A stretch of DNA of 6,975 nucleotides from CAYSPT01 sp964432985 (GTDB taxonomy: Bacteria > Muiribacteriota > CAYSPT01). Shown here piece after piece: positions 1 to 6,309 of this stretch. The notes under the pieces were generated by a model. The model had not been told where the DNA came from. It searched no databases and saw nothing but the letters and a program-made list of their open reading frames with translations. The first letter of the stretch is position 1. Every line of letters starts with the position of its first letter. Location of the stretch: assembly GCA_964432985.1 (NCBI GenBank), contig CAYSPT010000131.1:1-6975 (forward strand), given 5' to 3'. A program made the position numbers and the translations under genes.

Positions 1-549
1 GAAAACCTGGTGCTGCAACCTCCCCGGGGAGTAGTGGATCTCCCGCGTAAGCGATCCTATCTCCTCGGGTGGATAGCGGGAGGACTGCTTCTGTTGCTGG
101 CACTGCTCGGGTTCACGATCAGACGGTTGCTCCGCCCACGGACCGTACCTGCAGCGATCGTACCTGCACATACCAGGGCCCTGGCCCGCCTGCAGCGGTT
201 GTTGGAGGAAGAGTTGTTGGAACGGGGAGAAATCAAGCCTTTTTATTATCTTCTGAGTGAAATCTTCAGGTACTATCTGGAAGATCGTTACGGGCTGAGA
301 GCACCGGAACAGACATCGGAAGAATTTTTGCAGGATCTGGCGGCCAGCCCCGAAATTACAGGATCGTACAAGCAAACCCTGCGGTTGTTTCTCGAGCGGA
401 CTGATCCGGTAAAATACGCTTCAATGGTCCCGGTGCCGGAAGATATCCAGGACGTATTCAACATGGTAAAAAACTTCATAACCGAGACTGCACAGGAAGC
501 GCCTGTGTCCGCTGCTGTGAGAGGTGGTGGTGGCCATGCGATTTGCTGA
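1..549 (+). CDS. DUF4381-like membrane protein of the Bat operon, 5'-truncated by the window
   Basis: The reading frame is open from base 1 (it begins Glu-Asn-Leu), so this is very probably the 3' part of a longer gene. A GTG at 10 is possible as a start but has no ribosome binding site in view. The visible 182 residues hold a short Pro-rich stretch, one TM segment (about 20-40) followed by Arg-rich positive charge, and a helical cytoplasmic domain (about 55-160). That domain carries ERGEIKPFYYLLSEIFRYYLE and GLRAPEQTSEEFL, typical of the DUF4381/BatD-tail type of protein found between DUF58 and the VWA genes in MoxR-Bat operons. Family members usually have an exported N-terminal domain, which would lie upstream. 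The stop overlaps the start of batA by 14 bases, implying coupled translation. The biochemical role is unknown; a membrane partner of the MoxR/VWA complex is an inference. Confidence 0.85.
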   Translation, partial: ENLVLQPPRGVVDLPRKRSYLLGWIAGGLLLLLALLGFTIRRLLRPRTVPAAIVPAHTRALARLQRLLEEELLERGEIKPFYYLLSEIFRYYLEDRYGLRAPEQTSEEFLQDLAASPEITGSYKQTLRLFLERTDPVKYASMVPVPEDIQDVFNMVKNFITETAQEAPVSAAVRGGGGHAIC

Positions 550-1576
550 TCCATGGTGGCTGGTTCTTGTGCCGGCAGTACTTCTCATTCTACTGGTACG
601 GACCACGGCTTCCCGAGGTGCGGTGAGGTTTCCCTCGGTAAAAGCCTTCAAGGAGCTTCCCGGATCGGTGCTGCTTCGTCTTGCCAATCTCCCCCTGTGG
701 TTGAGAGTGCTGGTGCTGATTCTGATTCTCGTCGCGCTGGCCCGTCCTCAGCAGGGACACGAAGAGATCAGAGAACGCACCCAGGGAGTGGCCATGGAAA
801 TGGTGGTCGACCGCTCTGGCAGCATGGGGGTGGACATGCAGTACCGAGGCCGGAACGTGACCCGGCTCGAGGTTGTAAAAAAGGTTTTCAATGATTTCGT
901 GCTGGGAGACGGTAAGAAGTTTGAGGGCCGTCCCAGCGATCTCATCGGCTTGATAACATTCGCCAAATATCCGGAAACCCTCTGTCCACTGGTCCACGCT
1001 CACGACGCACTGGTTTCTTTTTTGAAAAGCACCCAGCTGGCGCCTCGTGAAGAAGACGGGACATCCATCGGTGATGCCCTGGCCCTGGCCTGTGCCCGCC
1101 TCAAAATGCTCTCTAAAGACATGGACAAAGCGGGCAAAGGCTTTGAAATTAAGAGCAAGGTAGTGGTGCTGCTCACTGATGGACGCAATAACGCCGGGAA
1201 GCACACCCCAGCCGAAGCAGCCGAGCTGGCAGCCAAATGGGGGATAAAAATCTACACCATCGGGATTGGCGGCAGCGGAGGAATGATGACGGTGACAACT
1301 CCGTTCGGTAATTACAAGATGCCGGCGGGACAGGATCTGGATGAGGACACGCTCACCATGATTGCCGAAAAAACCGGTGGTCTTTACCGGCGGGCCGCCG
1401 ATGAAAAATCCCTGAAAAAAATTGCCGAAGAGATCGACCGCCTGGAGAAAAGTGAGGTGGAGTCGGTCCGCTACGTGGATTACAGTGAGCGGTTCATTGT
1501 GTTTGCAGTCCTGGCCCTGGTGTTGCTTTTGACGGAGTTCGCTTTGAAAAATACCATTTTGAGGAGGTTACCCTGA
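536..1576 (+). CDS. batA: BatA: membrane-anchored VWA domain protein
   Basis: This 346-residue protein has the standard BatA plan: two N-terminal TM segments (about 6-24 and 52-69, the second ending in the family-typical ALARPQ), a VWA domain (about 85-305), and a C-terminal TM (about 319-337) with a short basic tail. The metal-binding MIDAS is complete: DRSGSM with D92, S94 and S96, T176 in DGTSIGDAL, and D215 in LLTDGRNNAG. Such VWA proteins are thought to bind partners through a divalent cation and to work with a MoxR AAA+ ATPase; the substrate is not known. I chose ATG 536 because it gives the usual MRF-x-x-PWWL start and has AGAGG at 520-524 upstream. In-frame GTGs at 524, 527 and 530 would add two to four residues. 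The DRSGSM form, in place of the commoner DVSGSM, and the GRPSDLIGLITFA region resemble VWA proteins I recall from Planctomycetes-like operons. Confidence 0.95.
   Translation: MRFADPWWLVLVPAVLLILLVRTTASRGAVRFPSVKAFKELPGSVLLRLANLPLWLRVLVLILILVALARPQQGHEEIRERTQGVAMEMVVDRSGSMGVDMQYRGRNVTRLEVVKKVFNDFVLGDGKKFEGRPSDLIGLITFAKYPETLCPLVHAHDALVSFLKSTQLAPREEDGTSIGDALALACARLKMLSKDMDKAGKGFEIKSKVVVLLTDGRNNAGKHTPAEAAELAAKWGIKIYTIGIGGSGGMMTVTTPFGNYKMPAGQDLDEDTLTMIAEKTGGLYRRAADEKSLKKIAEEIDRLEKSEVESVRYVDYSERFIVFAVLALVLLLTEFALKNTILRRLP
1561..1567 (+). promoter_or_regulatory. Ribosome binding site for batB/C (GAGGAGG)
   Basis: A strong Shine-Dalgarno sequence, GAGGAGG, lies within the last codons of batA, 11 bases before GTG 1579. 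It is 26 bases from the next in-frame ATG (1594), so it favours the GTG start. The GTG start also yields the MRF N-terminus usual for BatA/BatB proteins. Confidence 0.75.
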
Positions 1577-1578
1577 CC

Positions 1579-3390
1579 GTGCGGTTTTATCAGATGAGCT
1601 GCCTTCACCTGCTGTGGTTGGCACCTGTGTTGTTGTTTGCGTTGTGGTTGACCGCGCGGTGGCGGATGCGAACTCTCGAACGGCTGGCTTCAGCCAGGCT
1701 GCTGAGGGAGATTGTGAAGGGGGTGCAGCCTTCACGGCGGCGGTGGCAGGCGGGTCTTTTTGTATTGGGATTCATTGCGCTGGTGATAGCGTTGACCCGT
1801 CCAGCCTGGAATCCGAAACCAAAGACCGTGGAGCGGTGGGGCCGTGACGTGGTTTTCGTGCTTGATGTTTCACGTAGTATGCTGGCGCAGGATTTGCGTC
1901 CCAGCCGCCTGGAGCGCGCCAAGCTGGCCATCGGGGATGTCCTGGAAATATTATCTGGCGACCGGGTGGCCCTGGTAGCATTTGCCGGCACCGCGGTGGT
2001 TAAATGTCCGCTCACGCTCGATTACGGTTTCTTCGAAATGGCGTTGAATAATCTCACTCCCGGGAGCATTTCCAGGGGCGGCAGCATGATCGGTGATGCT
2101 ATAAGAACCGCCCTTGATGAAGTCTTCGATGACGAAGGTGGCAAATACCGGGATATCGTTTTGATTACCGATGGAGAGGATCATGATAGTTTCCCGGTGG
2201 AAGCGGCCAAGGCAGCCGGAAACCGCAAAGTGAGGATACTGGCCATTGGACTTGGTGATGAAGATGAAGGAAAGCGCATTCCCGTTGAAGATACAAAGGC
2301 TCAACGGGCGTTTCTAACCTATCAGGGCAGAGAAATCTGGAGCAAGCTCGATGCCGACACGCTGCGGAAAATAGTGAATGTATCCTTTGGCGGTAAGTAT
2401 TTTGGGGTAGCTACCGGTACCATCGATTTGGGGACTATTTACCAGGAGCTTATTGCTGAAGCTGAACAGCGCAAGGTCGAATCGTTGGTGATCAAGCAGT
2501 ACGAGGAAAAATTCCAGATATTCCTGCTCCTGGCGTTCGTCTTCCTGCTGACAGAGATATTGCTGGAGATTAATCCTGGTTTGATCAAATTGTTGAATAG
2601 GTGGAAGAAACCAGCGTTGTTTGTCGTTTTGATTGTTTCCGTTTTTGCCAATGCAGCAACTCCGTGCCGGGCTGACTCTCCTGCCGACTGTGTGAAAAAG
2701 GGAAACAGGTTGTTTGCGGTACAAGACTTTGAGGGGGCCCTGGGGCACTACAAGAAAGCTGATACTTCGGGTCTGGTACCTGAGGTCAAGTACAATATGG
2801 CTACAGCTTTCCTGGCTCAGGAAAACCTGGAAGAAGCAGCCCGTCTCTACCGTGAAGCAGCTGAACGGACGGAATCTTCAGGCCTGAAACAGAAAATACA
2901 TTATAATCTGGGAACGGTGACCTTTCAGGAAGCGAAACGGCAGACGGATTCCGATCTTAAAAAAGCAGTAAAATCACTGGAGGAGAGTGCCGGCTGGTTC
3001 AGGGCGGTTCTCGACGCCAATCCTGAGGACAGTGAGGCCCGTCACAACCTGGAAGTGGTGCGGTTGGTCCTGAAGGACCTGCTTGATCGCCTCAAAGACC
3101 AGCAGTCGCAGCAGGATGAGAACAAAAACAGCCAGGACCAGCAGCAACAGCAGAACCAGGAGAGTGAACAGCAGCAGGGCGACGATCAGCAGAACCAGGA
3201 AGACCAGCAGAAACAGGATGGTCAGGAGCCTGAGGGAGAACAGGACGAGAAATCTTCGGACGAGCAGGAACAGCAGCAGGTGGCGGTACCGGAAGTGACG
3301 CCGGAAGATATCGTTCGGGAAGAGGAAGACCGCAAGCAAGAACGGGCTCGTGTGCGTGGGCGTGTGCGGGCTGTCGACAGGGATTGGTGA
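1579..3390 (+). CDS. batB: BatB-BatC fusion: VWA domain plus TPR domain with Q/E-rich tail
   Basis: This 603-residue protein joins two usually separate Bat proteins. The BatB half (1-331) has TMs at about 8-25 and 57-74, a VWA domain and a TM at 312-331. Its MIDAS reads DVSRSM (D96, S98, S100), then GGSMIGDAI where S169 stands in place of the usual Thr, then LITDGEDHDS with D198. The BatC half starts with a basic, hydrophobic segment (344-365) that looks like a kept signal peptide. TPR-type helices follow at about 369-500 (for example KYNMATAFLAQENLEEAARLY), then a Q/E/D-rich tail (508-567) and a basic end finishing in Asp-Trp, as BatC proteins often do. The extra membrane segment would place the TPR domain on the same side as the VWA domain. 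GTG 1579 is chosen from the GAGGAGG upstream. VWA-TPR fusions are known in other phyla, so the fusion is probably real rather than an assembly error. Confidence 0.93.
   Translation: MRFYQMSCLHLLWLAPVLLFALWLTARWRMRTLERLASARLLREIVKGVQPSRRRWQAGLFVLGFIALVIALTRPAWNPKPKTVERWGRDVVFVLDVSRSMLAQDLRPSRLERAKLAIGDVLEILSGDRVALVAFAGTAVVKCPLTLDYGFFEMALNNLTPGSISRGGSMIGDAIRTALDEVFDDEGGKYRDIVLITDGEDHDSFPVEAAKAAGNRKVRILAIGLGDEDEGKRIPVEDTKAQRAFLTYQGREIWSKLDADTLRKIVNVSFGGKYFGVATGTIDLGTIYQELIAEAEQRKVESLVIKQYEEKFQIFLLLAFVFLLTEILLEINPGLIKLLNRWKKPALFVVLIVSVFANAATPCRADSPADCVKKGNRLFAVQDFEGALGHYKKADTSGLVPEVKYNMATAFLAQENLEEAARLYREAAERTESSGLKQKIHYNLGTVTFQEAKRQTDSDLKKAVKSLEESAGWFRAVLDANPEDSEARHNLEVVRLVLKDLLDRLKDQQSQQDENKNSQDQQQQQNQESEQQQGDDQQNQEDQQKQDGQEPEGEQDEKSSDEQEQQQVAVPEVTPEDIVREEEDRKQERARVRGRVRAVDRDW
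3100..3279 (+). repeat. CAG-rich low-complexity tract coding a Q/E-rich tail
   Basis: These 60 codons of the BatC part (residues 508-567) contain 26 glutamines, 25 of them written CAG, mixed with Glu, Asp and Asn. The segment is probably disordered and hydrophilic and links the TPR helices to the short C-terminal end. The antisense strand of the tract gives a Leu-rich open frame that is only a shadow. Similar Q-rich linkers are common in BatC-like proteins. The nearly uniform codon use suggests growth by replication slippage. Confidence 0.9.
3379..3383 (+). promoter_or_regulatory. Ribosome binding site for batD (AGGGA)
   Basis: AGGGA lies in the last codons of batB/C, 9 bases before ATG 3393 but only 3 bases before GTG 3387 and touching TTG 3384. 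The spacing favours ATG 3393 as the start of batD. Confidence 0.6.
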
Positions 3391-3392
3391 GT

Positions 3393-5294
3393 ATGTTTGA
3401 CCTTGGGAGAAACCGGTTGCCGGTGTTTGTGCTGGTGTGGTTTCTCTGGTTACTCGTGTCCGCTTCCCCGGTGTGGTCCGCTTCCCTGTCCGTAAAGGCC
3501 GCGGTGGAAAAACGGACGGTCACCGTAGGGGAACCGTTTATATTCCAGCTCCAGGTGGAGGGCAGCGACACCCCTGATACACCGGTACTGCCGGATATGG
3601 ACGGTTTCAGGGTGGAGCAGCTCGGCGGTCAGCAAAACAGCAGTCAGTATGTGTCCATCGTCAACGGCCGGGTAGAAAAGGTGGTGAATCGGGGTTACAT
3701 CTTCAACTACCGTCTGACAGCCATGCGTCCCGGCCGGTACACCATTCCCGCGGTGACAATCACGGCCGCTGGAGCCAGAGCAGCCTCGTTCCCTCTCTCC
3801 ATCACTGCCGTGCCACCCCGCAAGATAGATTCGTTAAAGCTCGATATGAAGCTGTCCAAAACCGAATGCTATGTAGGTGAACCCATTGTGCTTACACTCA
3901 CCTGGTACCTCGGGGAGGATGTCCGCAATGCCAGTCTGCACCTGCCGTTTCTGGATGAAACGGAGCGGTTTTTCGTTGATGATCCCACAGACGATCCGGA
4001 CCCGGGCGCCAAGTACGCCCGTGTTTCCACCGGTTCTGATGAGGTGGTGATGAAGGGCGGCCGGGGAAAACTGGACAACCGCACCGTAACCACGTATTCC
4101 CTGCAAAAGATACTCATTCCCCTCCGGGCGGGAGAGCAGGCGTTTCGTGATGTCAGAGCAGTGTGTCAGGTTCTCACCGGCTACAAGCAAAACCGGCGTT
4201 CCGACCGGCGCAAGAACAGGTTATTCGATGACATGTTCAACGATTCGTTTTTCTCGGGACGCAGGGAGGTGTACGAGTCGGCGGTGGTTCCCGCCCCCAT
4301 AGTGTCACTAAAAGTCAAACCGCTTCCTTCCAAGGGCAGGCCGACTGCCTTTTCCGGTGTGGTTGGCAGCGTGAACGTTGACTGTGCTGTTTCGCCCCGC
4401 GAGGTAAAAGTAGGTGAGCCGATGACGCTCACCATGAAGGTATCGGGAATGCCGTATACAAAGCATATTCCATCACCTGATCTCAATTCTCTGACCCCAT
4501 TCACCGAGCGGTTCAAAATTCCCCGGGAGCAGGCTCCCGGCCGGGCAGACGGCGCTGTTATGGTTTTTACCCAGACTATTCGTCCAATGAGCGACTCAGT
4601 TACGGAGATTCCTCCCGTCGAAATAGCTTACTTTGACGTTCCTCGCGAACACTACGCGGTTGCCTGCAGCGCGGCGATTCCCATCGTCGTAGAATCTGTA
4701 CGGGTTGTAGGTCTGCACGATGCTGAGGGTGGTGGTCCGGTAAGCAGACACAGCCAGGTAAAAAGCCGGTCCGGAGGGATTGCCCACAACTACACAGGGC
4801 TGGATACACTGGTTGACCAGAGTTTTGAGATCTCCCGGACATTGAGTGATCCCCAATGGCTGAGTGTGTTGTTTCTGCCCATGCTCATCTACTTCGGGCT
4901 GTGGGCAAGTCGTTCGTACCGGGAGCGATTCGTTACCGACCCGGCTTTACTGCGTCGAAGAAACGCCTGGAAAACGTATACACGCTCCACTCGTGAAGCA
5001 CAGACCGTGCTGGATAATCCACAAGACTTCTTCCAGCACCTCGACAGGATCTTCAGAGAGTTCATCGGGGACAGTCTCGACCTGTCGCCCGGGCATCACG
5101 ATCCCGGTGTTATCGTGGAAAACCTGGAAAAAGCAGGAGTGCCCGGGAAGACTTGCAGCCGGGTACGAGATGTCATGGATACCCTGGCTGCGGGATGTTT
5201 CGGTGGGATGTCCGGTTCACTCGAGGGAAGAAAGAACTTGATGAAAATCGTGTCGGAGTGTGCAGGGACTATCCGGAAGGCGGTTAAGAACTAA
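3393..5294 (+). CDS. batD: BatD: exported Ig-like repeat protein with one TM and a cytoplasmic tail
   Basis: This 633-residue protein fits the BatD family ("oxygen tolerance"). Its order is: signal peptide (1 to about 30, basic start, hydrophobic core, WSA near the cut site), three Ig-like beta-rich regions (about 33-140, 150-300, 327-440), one TM (about 489-510, from WLSVLFLPMLIYFG), and a helical cytoplasmic tail (511-633). Each beta-rich region opens with the same V-G-E-P element, at residues 45-48, 161-164 and 340-343. It is expected to be anchored in the inner membrane with most of its mass outside the cytoplasm, as a scaffold for the VWA and TPR proteins; no enzymatic motif is visible. 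The start is ATG 3393, two bases after the batB/C stop; TTG 3384 or GTG 3387 would add two or three residues. The stop codon overlaps the batE start (TAATG). Family call is firm, function is inferred. Confidence 0.93.
   Translation: MFDLGRNRLPVFVLVWFLWLLVSASPVWSASLSVKAAVEKRTVTVGEPFIFQLQVEGSDTPDTPVLPDMDGFRVEQLGGQQNSSQYVSIVNGRVEKVVNRGYIFNYRLTAMRPGRYTIPAVTITAAGARAASFPLSITAVPPRKIDSLKLDMKLSKTECYVGEPIVLTLTWYLGEDVRNASLHLPFLDETERFFVDDPTDDPDPGAKYARVSTGSDEVVMKGGRGKLDNRTVTTYSLQKILIPLRAGEQAFRDVRAVCQVLTGYKQNRRSDRRKNRLFDDMFNDSFFSGRREVYESAVVPAPIVSLKVKPLPSKGRPTAFSGVVGSVNVDCAVSPREVKVGEPMTLTMKVSGMPYTKHIPSPDLNSLTPFTERFKIPREQAPGRADGAVMVFTQTIRPMSDSVTEIPPVEIAYFDVPREHYAVACSAAIPIVVESVRVVGLHDAEGGGPVSRHSQVKSRSGGIAHNYTGLDTLVDQSFEISRTLSDPQWLSVLFLPMLIYFGLWASRSYRERFVTDPALLRRRNAWKTYTRSTREAQTVLDNPQDFFQHLDRIFREFIGDSLDLSPGHHDPGVIVENLEKAGVPGKTCSRVRDVMDTLAAGCFGGMSGSLEGRKNLMKIVSECAGTIRKAVKN
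4523..4540. repeat. Perfect GC-rich inverted repeat inside batD
   Basis: CCGGGAGC and GCTCCCGG form a perfect 8-base inverted repeat separated by AG, within the third Ig-like region (codons for PREQAPG). There is no T-run after it, so it is not an intrinsic terminator. It could form a stable hairpin in the mRNA; chance in GC-rich coding sequence is the simplest explanation. Confidence 0.5.
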
Positions 5295-6169
5295 TGATTA
5301 ACCGTCACTATGTATTGTTCATAACGGTCTTCCTGCTCGTAGCGATATTGGTTCCGCTCCGAATGGCGCCTGCTCAAGCAGCGTCCCCCTCCGAAGAACT
5401 CGGCCGTTCTTCAAATAAACTCACCACCGAAGAAATTCATGATCTGTTCAGCGAAGCCAAAACCTATTTCCGGCAAGCGGGAGAACAGACCGCGAACCGG
5501 AATGATACCCGGGCCCGTGAACTTTACCGGCTGGCTGTGGCCCGGTTCTACCGGATCGTGCATGAGGGCGGTGTCGAAAACGGAAAGCTGTTCTATAACA
5601 TAGGAAACATATATTTTCTCATGGGAGATGTCGGCCGTGCTATTCTCAATTTCCGACGTGCCGAGCGGCACATCCCCCTTGATACAAATTTAAAAGAAAA
5701 TCTACAAACGGCCCGCCTGCAAAGGGCTGATACATTTGACCTGGCAGTTAAGAAGAAAATTCTGAAAACGGTGTTTTTCTGGCACTATGACCTGGCCCTG
5801 AAAACCAGATTCGTACTGTTTGCCGTTCTCATGAACATTGTCTGGATATTGGGTATCGTCGGGTTGTTCTTCCGTCGGGCTTACGGGTTGAAGCCGGTGT
5901 TCGTCATAATGACCGTTCTGACGGTTCTGCTTCTGAGTTCGGTGGCGGGTGAGGTGTACTTCCACTCACGGTGGAAAGAAGGAGTCGTGCTTGCTGACAG
6001 TGTGACTGCCCGCAAGGGTGATGGTGAGAACTACAACCCGAGTTTTGAGACTCCTCTCCACGCCGGCACAGAGTTCAAGCTCCTTGAACGGCGGGGCAAC
6101 TGGTGGCGCATAGAATTGCCGGACGGACGTCGTTGCTGGCTGCCGGACCGCTCGGGAGAGCTGATATGA
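5294..6169 (+). CDS. batE: BatE: TPR and SH3-like domain membrane protein
   Basis: This 291-residue protein has the BatE plan. A signal peptide or anchor comes first (about 5-29, AQA before the likely cut). Helices follow (about 40-90) that lead into a clear TPR (about 97-130, FYNIGNIYFLMGDVGRAILNF then Pro). Two TM segments lie at about 173-193 and 201-219. The last part (about 231-291) is a bacterial SH3-like domain with VTARKGDGENY, the GNWWRIEL core and CWLP near the end. With a cleaved signal peptide, the TPR and SH3 domains would both face outside the cytoplasm. TPR suggests protein binding; the SH3-like domain may bind peptide or cell-wall ligands, but no ligand can be read from the sequence. 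ATG 5294 shares its A with the batD stop (TAATG) and only a weak GGAAGG (5275-5280) lies upstream, so translation is probably coupled to batD. It is the last gene of the operon. Confidence 0.92.
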   Translation: MINRHYVLFITVFLLVAILVPLRMAPAQAASPSEELGRSSNKLTTEEIHDLFSEAKTYFRQAGEQTANRNDTRARELYRLAVARFYRIVHEGGVENGKLFYNIGNIYFLMGDVGRAILNFRRAERHIPLDTNLKENLQTARLQRADTFDLAVKKKILKTVFFWHYDLALKTRFVLFAVLMNIVWILGIVGLFFRRAYGLKPVFVIMTVLTVLLLSSVAGEVYFHSRWKEGVVLADSVTARKGDGENYNPSFETPLHAGTEFKLLERRGNWWRIELPDGRRCWLPDRSGELI

Positions 6170-6170
6170 C

Positions 6171-6196
6171 ACCTTTCAGGTAAAGGTTGACTTTTT
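6171..6196 (+). terminator. Weak candidate terminator after batE
   Basis: ACCTTT (6171-6176) and AAAGGT (6182-6187) form a 6-bp stem with a 5-base loop just after the batE stop, followed by a run of five T (6192-6196) that starts four bases past the stem. The stem is short and half A-T, so termination would be partial at best. Its right arm also touches the -35 box of the promoter proposed next. Confidence 0.3.
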
Positions 6197-6216
6197 ATTG
6201 TAGTAATGACTATTAT
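6187..6216 (+). promoter_or_regulatory. Candidate sigma70-type promoter for the DUF1844 gene (distal)
   Basis: TTGACT (6187-6192) and TATTAT (6211-6216) match the -35 and -10 consensus at five of six bases each, with an 18-base spacer, in AT-rich DNA right after the Bat operon. Transcription would start near 6223 and leave a leader of about 87 bases before ATG 6310. No start site has been measured and the organism's consensus is unknown. Confidence 0.5.
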
Positions 6217-6248
6217 TGAAAGATAAACAGCGTTTTTTGGTCTATGCA

Positions 6249-6277
6249 TTGATGTTTCGGATTTTTTTGTATATTCT
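6249..6277 (+). promoter_or_regulatory. Second candidate promoter for the DUF1844 gene (proximal)
   Basis: TTGATG (6249-6254) and TATTCT (6272-6277) are separated by 17 bases, with a T7 run (6262-6268) in the spacer. Each box is a moderate match to the sigma70 consensus. Transcription would start near 6284, about 26 bases before the gene, which leaves room for the AGGGAG ribosome binding site. It is weaker by sequence than the distal candidate. Confidence 0.35.
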
Positions 6278-6295
6278 AAACGTTACTATCTTTGT

Positions 6296-6301
6296 AGGGA
6301 G
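6296..6301 (+). promoter_or_regulatory. Ribosome binding site for the DUF1844 gene (AGGGAG)
   Basis: AGGGAG lies 8 bases before ATG 6310, an ideal distance. The in-frame GTG at 6301 overlaps this element and is therefore unlikely to be the start. Confidence 0.75.
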
Positions 6302-6309
6302 TGAGAACG

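Noticed and set aside
20..31. Perfect 12-base palindrome CTCCCCGGGGAG
   Set aside because: It is inside the coding frame of the first protein, has no partner site elsewhere in the window and is easily expected by chance in GC-rich DNA.
590..1204. Long - strand open frame opposite batA
   Set aside because: It lies wholly inside a well-supported VWA gene on the + strand, and its residue makeup shows no recognisable domain.
2640..2700. Possible lipoprotein cysteine at the BatB-BatC joint (C363)
   Set aside because: The residues before it (Ala-Thr-Pro) do not fit a lipobox, which needs a small residue such as Gly, Ala or Ser just before the Cys.
2974..3339. Leu-rich open frame on the - strand opposite the batB/C tail
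   Set aside because: It is the antisense of the CAG-rich Gln tract (CTG reads as Leu) and has no ribosome binding site; a shadow of the real gene.
3458..3486. Direct repeat GTCCGCTTCCC, two copies 18 bases apart in the batD signal peptide
   Set aside because: It is a short in-frame duplication that yields a repeated Ser-Ala-Ser; it gives two possible signal-peptidase sites but nothing more can be said.
1..5130. GAAAACCTGG found at 1, 2821 and 5119
   Set aside because: All three copies code Glu-Asn-Leu in frame in different genes, with no shared flanks; coincidence of a common codon set.
6200..6213. Inverted repeat TAGT-AATG-ACTA as an operator
   Set aside because: The four-base arms are too short and do not extend; expected by chance in AT-rich DNA.
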